From: Hypericum androsaemum
Taxonomy: Eukaryota; Streptophyta; Magnoliopsida; Malpighiales; Hypericaceae
NCBI GenBank assembly: GCA_963995505.1
Contig: OZ023192.1
Location: forward strand, 6,307,001 to 6,371,000
Length of the DNA: 64,000 nt
Reading direction: 5' to 3'
Part shown: positions 58,611-64,000 of the stretch, in pieces
Position numbering within the stretch: position 1 is the first letter of the stretch
Layout of the letters: every line of letters starts with the position of its first letter
Program-made: the position numbers and the translations under genes
The notes under the pieces: model-generated
The model's database searches: none
Told to the model about the DNA's origin: nothing
Seen by the model: only the letters and a program-made list of their open reading frames with translations

Positions 58611-60140
58611 ATGCGCTCAACTCACTCAACGAACAACATTCCAATCGGAGTAGACGTTGACATTGGATACTTGGAAAGGGTATTGCGACAAGAGAGAAGG
58701 ACACAATCAAGGATGAATCAACAACCTCATGTGCAAGAAGCTCCACAAGGAGCTCCGCACGACGATGAGCAAGGAGTTGGAGTTCCTCGAAGGTCTCTCA
58801 TGGACTATGCTAGGCCCACCTTGAGAGGGGCAATGTCTGGAGTTCCTAGGCCTGCTATTCAAGCTAACACCTTCGAGATCAAGCCAGCGGTGATTCACAT
58901 GCTCCAAGCTTCGGTCCACTTATATGGATTACCAAATGAAGATCCCAACGACCATATTGCTAATTTTCTGGAGATAGCCGACACCTTCAAGCACAATGGA
59001 GCTACCGACGATGCTGTGAAGCTGAGATTGTTCCCATTTACCTTGAAGGACAAAGCAAAGATATGGTATAAGGATCTGGTTGGGACAACAATTACGACAT
59101 GGGAAGAGCTAGCTAATGCCTTCCTTGACAAGTATTTTCCCTTCTCCAAGACAAATAGACTCGTGAAGGACATTAACAACTTCCAACAATTCGAGAATGA
59201 GTCGTTGAGTGAAGCTTGGGAGAGATTCAAGGGATTACAAAAGAGTTATCCACACCACAATATATCAGAGGAGTCTTTACTCCAAACTTTTTACTTTGGT
59301 CTTGGACCCTCTACAAGGGGGACGGTTGATGCTGCCTCTAATGGATCCTTTTTTAGAAGAGAGAGAGATGATGCCTACCACATCGTGAAAGAATTAGCAG
59401 CTACAAACATCCTTATGGCAAATGAGAGAGGAAGACAACCTATTAGCCAGCAAAAGGGAGTGATTGATGTTGATGTTGCCTCCTCTATTCAAGCCCAATT
59501 GGCATTGTTGGCAAGAAAAGTGAACGATCTTAGCTTGAACAAGACCAATGCGGCAGCCGTAAGGACGACTTGTGAAGCGTGTGGAAATGTTGGCCACGAG
59601 ATGCAAAAATGTGCTATGATGAAGACGAAAGTGGAGCAAGCACACTTTGTTGGTGGCCAAAGCCAAGGCCAAGGCCAAGGTCAAGGAGCAAATTGGATGG
59701 GAAATAACCCATATTCCTCCACCTACAATCCGGGGTGGAGAAATTACCCAAACTTCTCTTGGAAGGGAGGAAATAGTGGCAAAAATATGGCGATGGTCCC
59801 TGATAAAGGACCTCCTTTTCGGTATCAACCTCAAAGGCCCCCTCCGGGTTTCCAACCACGTGCATTCTTGACAGATAGAATGGGCGCTATGGAGGAGAAG
59901 TTTGAGAAGATGGATAAGTTTATGCACGAAGTTGGAGGTGTGGTTAGCCAACAAAGCCAGATTTTGGCAGCCATACAACAACAAGGTGCACGGCAGAACA
60001 ACTTGGAACAAATTCTCAAGGGACAAGCTACCGCGATGCATAATATGGAGCTCAACTTGGAGAAATTACAAAGGCGAGTTCCCATAGAGCTTCCGGCTCC
60101 CTGCCAAGCTCCACAGAAACAAATCCTCGAAGAAATTTGA
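58611..60140 (+). CDS. Athila-like Gag polyprotein
   Basis: The first ATG in a long open frame opens MRSTHSTNNIPIG. A retrotransposon-gag domain follows (ANTFEIKPAVIHML; LYGLPNEDPNDHIANFLEI; ALKDKA-type KIWYKDL; TWEELANAFLDKYFP; SLSEAWERFKGLQ). A zinc knuckle CEACGNVGHEMQKC sits near residue 330, then a Q/G-rich stretch and a C-terminal coiled coil. It makes the virus-like particle and packages RNA. The frame ends at 60140, close to where the protease frame becomes open, so Gag and Pol are either separated by a frameshift lesion or by recoding. A stop-free length of about 510 residues is normal for Athila Gag. Confidence 0.85.
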   Translation: MRSTHSTNNIPIGVDVDIGYLERVLRQERRTQSRMNQQPHVQEAPQGAPHDDEQGVGVPRRSLMDYARPTLRGAMSGVPRPAIQANTFEIKPAVIHMLQASVHLYGLPNEDPNDHIANFLEIADTFKHNGATDDAVKLRLFPFTLKDKAKIWYKDLVGTTITTWEELANAFLDKYFPFSKTNRLVKDINNFQQFENESLSEAWERFKGLQKSYPHHNISEESLLQTFYFGLGPSTRGTVDAASNGSFFRRERDDAYHIVKELAATNILMANERGRQPISQQKGVIDVDVASSIQAQLALLARKVNDLSLNKTNAAAVRTTCEACGNVGHEMQKCAMMKTKVEQAHFVGGQSQGQGQGQGANWMGNNPYSSTYNPGWRNYPNFSWKGGNSGKNMAMVPDKGPPFRYQPQRPPPGFQPRAFLTDRMGAMEEKFEKMDKFMHEVGGVVSQQSQILAAIQQQGARQNNLEQILKGQATAMHNMELNLEKLQRRVPIELPAPCQAPQKQILEEI

Positions 60141-60150
60141 ATACATTTCT

Positions 60151-61338
60151 TTGAGAAGTGGTAAGGAAATAGCTTCTCAAGAGGCAACCTGGAAGAACAA
60201 TGACGATTCTATGGAAGCCAATGAGGAGGAGAAAGAAGTAAAGGCAGAGAGAGAGAGAAGTCCACCGGTTGAGAGTGCTGAAGAAGAAGTCTACATGCCA
60301 CCACCACCTAAAGCTCCTCGACTACCATTCCCTCAAAGAGTGAAGAAGAAGAATGTGATGGATGACAAGTTTATTGGCTTCATAGAGAAGATGAAGAACA
60401 TCCAGATCAGTATTTCTTTTCTTGAGATGTTGGATCAATTGCCGCAATACTCGAAGTTTTTCAAGAAACTCATCACTAAAAAGAGGAAGTGGGAGGATGG
60501 GCAGACGGTGGCTCTAACGGCTAACTGTAGTTCTCTTGTCTCCCAGAATCTTCCAACGAAGTTAAAAGATCCTGGGAGTTTCACTATCCACTGTCTTGTT
60601 GGTGATGTGGAGTTTCCAAAGTGTTTGTGTGACTTAGGCGCAAGTATCAACTTGATGCCTTTGTCCATCTTTCGAAAACTAGGCTTAAGTGAGGTGAAAG
60701 CAACATCGATGCTACTCCAATTGGTGGACCAAACCATAAAGAAGCCATTTGGGATCGTGGAGGATGTCCTGGTAAAGGTTGATAAATTTATCTTTCCAGT
60801 GGACTTTGTGGTGCTAGACTTTGTCGAGGATAAAAGTTGTCCATTAATTCTTGGACGACCTTTCCTTAACACAGCCCGTACTTATGTTGATGTGCATGGT
60901 GAAAGATTGATCCTTCGAGTAGGAGACGAAGAGGTGGTGGTTAAGATGTCTGATGTAATGCGCCACCCTCTTGATGAGGGCACGTGCATGAAGATTGATC
61001 TGGAGGAGGGATGCGTCCATGATTTTGGCAAGGAGATCGTGGCAAGTATTGAGGATAAGATTCTTAAAGAGCAAGAAGTGGACAACTGTGAAGATTTTGA
61101 GGATGAAGATGGGAAGAAAAGTCTCCATGAGGATTTGGAGGTTAACTTGAAGTATCGCACTCCACCATCTGTTGTTAAGGCTCCAAAGTTGGAGTTAAAA
61201 GAATTACCCTCGTATTTGATGTATGCGTTCTTGAAGGATGGAGGGAAACTCCCTATTATCATCTCCAACAAGCTCTCCAAGGAGCAAGAGGAGAAAATAC
61301 TAAAAATTGTGAACAACCGGATTAAGGCCATGGCTTGA
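60151..61338 (+). pseudogene. Athila-like protease region of Pol, first part
   Basis: The open frame starts without ATG at LRSGKEIASQ, a sequence usually found in line with Gag in Athila elements. An aspartic-protease region follows with CLCDLGASINLMPLSIFRKL (active-site motif DLGAS) and LILGRPFLNTARTYVDVH. It ends in a TGA at 61336-61338, where a Trp would be expected before the reverse transcriptase start (QISDIKEISPEIV). This is the first internal stop of Pol. Confidence 0.75.
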
Positions 61339-62236
61339 CAAATATCCGATATCAAGGAGATAAGTCCTGAAATTGTGATGCATCATATTAACATGGAAGA
61401 CGGAGCAAAACCGAGGGTGGATCGACAAAGAAGATTGAATCCCAGCATGAAAGATGTGGTAAAGAAGGAGATGATCAAGCTGCTAGAGGCTGGAATTATT
61501 TACCCCATCTCCGATAGTGAATGGGTAAGCCCGATCCACTGTGTCCCGAAAAAGGGAGGAATGACTGTTGTGATCAATGATGAGGGCGAGCTCATCTCCA
61601 CAAGGACGGTGACAGGATGGCGAGTGTGCGTTGACTATCAGAAATTGAATGATGCCACACGTAAGGATCATTTTCCTCTGCCATTCATTGATCAAATGTT
61701 GGAGAGAATTTCTGGGTATTCTCACTATTACATTTTGGATGGGTACTCGGGCTATAACCAAATTGCAATATACCCAAGAGATCAAGAGAAGACCTCTTTC
61801 ACTTGTCCTTTTGATATTTTTGCCTATCGACGAATGCCTTTTGGATTGAGTTGTGCTCCCGCAATATTCCAACGATGCATGGAGGCTATCTTTTGGGAAA
61901 TGAATGAGAAGATTATGGATATCTTCATGGATGATTTCTCGGTGTTCGGAGAATCCTTTGATAGTTGCTTGGCCAATTTGGACAGAGTATTGGAGAGATG
62001 TGAAGAGAAGAACATTGTTCTAAATTGGGAGTAGTGCCATTTCATGGTGGATGAGGGGATCGTTCTTGGGCATAAGATCTCCAAAGCTGGTATTGAAGTT
62101 GACAGAGCTAAGACGGAAGCAATAGAGAAGATGGGAGCACCGACTTTGGTCAAGGGAGTGAGCCTTTCTTGGCCATGCAGGATTTTACCGAAGATTCATA
62201 AAGAATTTCTCCCTTATAGCAAAGCCGCTCACCAAT
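61339..62236 (+). pseudogene. Athila-like reverse transcriptase, broken
   Basis: HINMEDGAKPRVDRQRRLNP leads into the polymerase: EAGIIYPISDSEWVSPIHCV, WRVCVDYQKLNDATRKDHFP, LDGYSGYNQI, MPFGLSCAPAIFQRCM and the catalytic block FMDDFSVFG. A TAG at 62032-62034 interrupts the sequence in the thumb region, and a one-base gain near 62160 shifts the following conserved block before the frame recovers at about 62237. It cannot be translated as one product. Confidence 0.8.
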
Positions 62237-63409
62237 TTGCTAGTTAAGGAGGTATCTTTCAATTTTGATGAGCCATGTCTGCAAGCATTTGATTCTCTGA
62301 AGAGAGCTCTTGTCACTACTCCGATTATCTCCTCTCCTGACTGGGAGTTACCATTTGAAATAATATGTGATGCAAGCGATATTGCATTGGGATGTGTGCT
62401 GGGTCAAAAGAAAGGGAGAAAGCTTCATGTCATCGACTATGCTAGTAGAGTGTTGGTAGGTGCCCAGCTTAATTACACAACTACAGAGAAGGAGATGTTG
62501 GCTGTTGTATACGCTTGTGACAAATTTCGGCCATACCTACTTGGGTCGAAGGTGATCATCTACACTGACCATGCAGCTTTCAGGTATTTATTCTCTAAAA
62601 ATGATGCCAAGCCTAGACTCATGCGCTGGATTTTATTGCTCCAAGAATTTGACTTATCCATCAAGGATAAGAAAGGCTGTAAAAATATTATCGCGGATCA
62701 TCTCTCTCGACTAAAACATAGCGAAGGAATGGTGACTCATTGTGAGATTCAAGAAGAGTTTCCAGATGAAGCTTTGATGATGGTGAATCATGTGGTGGTA
62801 CCATGGTATGCTGATTTTGCCAACTTCCTTGTTGGCGACATTATTCCATCCGATTTGAGTTATCCCCAACGAAAGAAATTTCTAAGGGATGCTCAGCTAT
62901 TTCTGTGGGATGAGCCTTATCTCTTTAAGAGGTGTAGCGATGGAGTGCTTCGACGGTGCATTGCGGATGATGAAGTGATGACTATTCTGGAGCAATGTCA
63001 TAGTACCCCGTACGCCGGTCATTATGGAGCAACCAGGACTGCGTCGCGAGTCTTTGAATGTGGGTTTTATTGGCCTAACATTTTCAAGGATGCCCATAAT
63101 TTTATTGCTCAGTGCGATCGATGCCAAAGGGCCGGCAACATTTCAAAGAGGAATGAGATGCCTCTCTCTGGAATTCTTGAAGTGGAGCTCTTCGATGTTT
63201 GGGGCTTGGATTTTATGGGACCTTTCCCAACCTCTCATGACAACAAGTATATCTTGGTGGGGGTAGACTACGTGTCAAAGTGGGTGGAAGCTTGGGCATC
63301 ACCCATAAATGATGCTAAGGTGGTGATTCGCTTTATCAAAAAGCTCTTCTCTAGATTTGAAGTGCCAAGGGCAATCATCAGCGATGGCGGTTCGCACTTT
63401 TGCAACTGA
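62237..63409 (+). pseudogene. Athila-like RNase H and integrase N-terminal and core region
   Basis: RNase H is recognisable by [36 protein letters not shown] and [12 protein letters not shown]. The integrase zinc finger HHCC ([10 protein letters not shown] ... CDRCQRAGN) follows, then the catalytic core with [10 protein letters not shown] (first Asp) and [12 protein letters not shown] (second Asp). A TGA at 63407-63409 follows directly. Confidence 0.8.
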
Positions 63410-64000
63410 CCATTTGGGATCCTATTGAAGAGGTATGGGATCACTCACAAGGTAGCTACACCTTATCACGCCCAGACAAGTGGCCAAGTAGAGCTCTCCA
63501 ACAGGGAACTCAAGAAGATCCTTGAGAAAATGGTCGGGGGAGCAAGGAAAGATTGGGCCAACAAGCTTGATGATGCTTTATGGGCTTACAGGACAGCATT
63601 CAAAATGCTAATCGGGATGTCGCCTTACAAGCTTGTCTATGGAAAGGCTTGCCACCTCTCCGTCGAGCTGGAGCATCGAGCATTTTGGGCCATCAAGACC
63701 CTCAACTACGATTACAAAAAGGCCGGTGAACGAAGGGTATTACAACTTGAAGAGTTGGACAAAATTCGGGACATGGCGTTCGAGAGCTCTAGACTCTACA
63801 AGGCAAGTACGAAGAGGAGACATGATGCCCATATTGTCAAGAAAGAGTTCAAGGAGGGCCTATTGAGACTATTTCCAGGAAAACTCAAGTCAAAGTTTTG
63901 CTTTACAAGTTTTGCTTTACAACTCCCGATTGAGACTATTTCCAGGAAAACTCAAGTCGAAGTGGAGTGGCCCATTCAAAATTGCGAGGGTTTTCCCATT
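63410..64000 (+). pseudogene. Integrase C-terminal part, running off the window
   Basis: In frame after the stop: [20 protein letters not shown] with the catalytic Glu in VELSNRE, then [20 protein letters not shown] and [21 protein letters not shown] shift follows near 63860. At 63855-63960 a 30-bp block (ATTGAGACTATTTCCAGGAA and following) occurs twice with a repeated AAGTTTTGCTTTAC between. The polypurine tract and 3' LTR are not in the window. Confidence 0.7.

Noticed and set aside
59394..60187. Minus-strand frames of up to 215 codons opposite Gag
   Set aside because: They are mirror frames of the Gag coding sequence.

Overview
The window is nuclear DNA of a flowering plant, most likely a eudicot. 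The signs are many-exon genes with AT-rich GT-AG introns, plant-type CAND1, SPF30, NPF and MAD1 orthologues, a plant tRNA-Val(AAC), TTTAGGG telomere-type repeats and an Athila-type Ty3/gypsy retrotransposon. The species cannot be named from the sequence. Exon borders below were inferred by hand, by matching each exon to the known protein family and choosing GT-AG (or GC-AG) sites that keep the reading frame.

Layout. 1-485: inner part and LTR of a minus-strand Ty1/copia-like or TRIM element. 505-1989: a Mutator-like element with long inverted termini, a 9-bp target duplication and a captured methyltransferase gene fragment (Pack-MULE). 2141-3730: a second long-TIR element. 3790-14418 (+): a 28-exon CAND1 gene that carries at least four independent reading-frame lesions and is probably dead. 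15048-15959: a MITE-like insertion. About 17540-23390: an array in which a roughly 60-100 bp AT-rich minisatellite alternates with four copies of an unrecognised protein-coding-like module. 23395-24660 (+): a second, internally deleted CAND1 copy that joins the 5' leader intron straight to the last exon.

25993-29624 (+): an SPF30/SMNDC1-like Tudor splicing-factor gene with two mutually compensating frameshifts and a further one in the Tudor domain. 29.6-33.8 kb: intergenic, with GGTCC-rich and other small repeats and a SINE. 33839-38485 (-): an intact five-exon NPF4-type NRT1/PTR transporter (610 codons). 38.5-46.5 kb: AT-rich intergenic DNA with a hAT transposase relic. 47098-54313 (-): MAD1, the spindle-checkpoint coiled-coil protein, 16 exons, intact if one splice donor has moved by 10 nt. 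54482-54555 (+): tRNA-Val(AAC). 56165-64000 (+): 5' part of an Athila-like LTR retrotransposon with a duplicated LTR promoter region and a coding region broken by stops and frameshifts; its 3' end lies beyond the window.

The genes do not form a functional unit: they are unrelated housekeeping genes in a transposon-rich setting. The most striking features are the partly duplicated and decaying CAND1 locus, the module/minisatellite array lodged between its two copies, and the Pack-MULE. NPF4 and MAD1 read cleanly, which argues against pervasive sequence error as the only cause of the lesions in CAND1 and SPF30. Several of those lesions are nevertheless single-base homopolymer changes and should be checked against raw reads.
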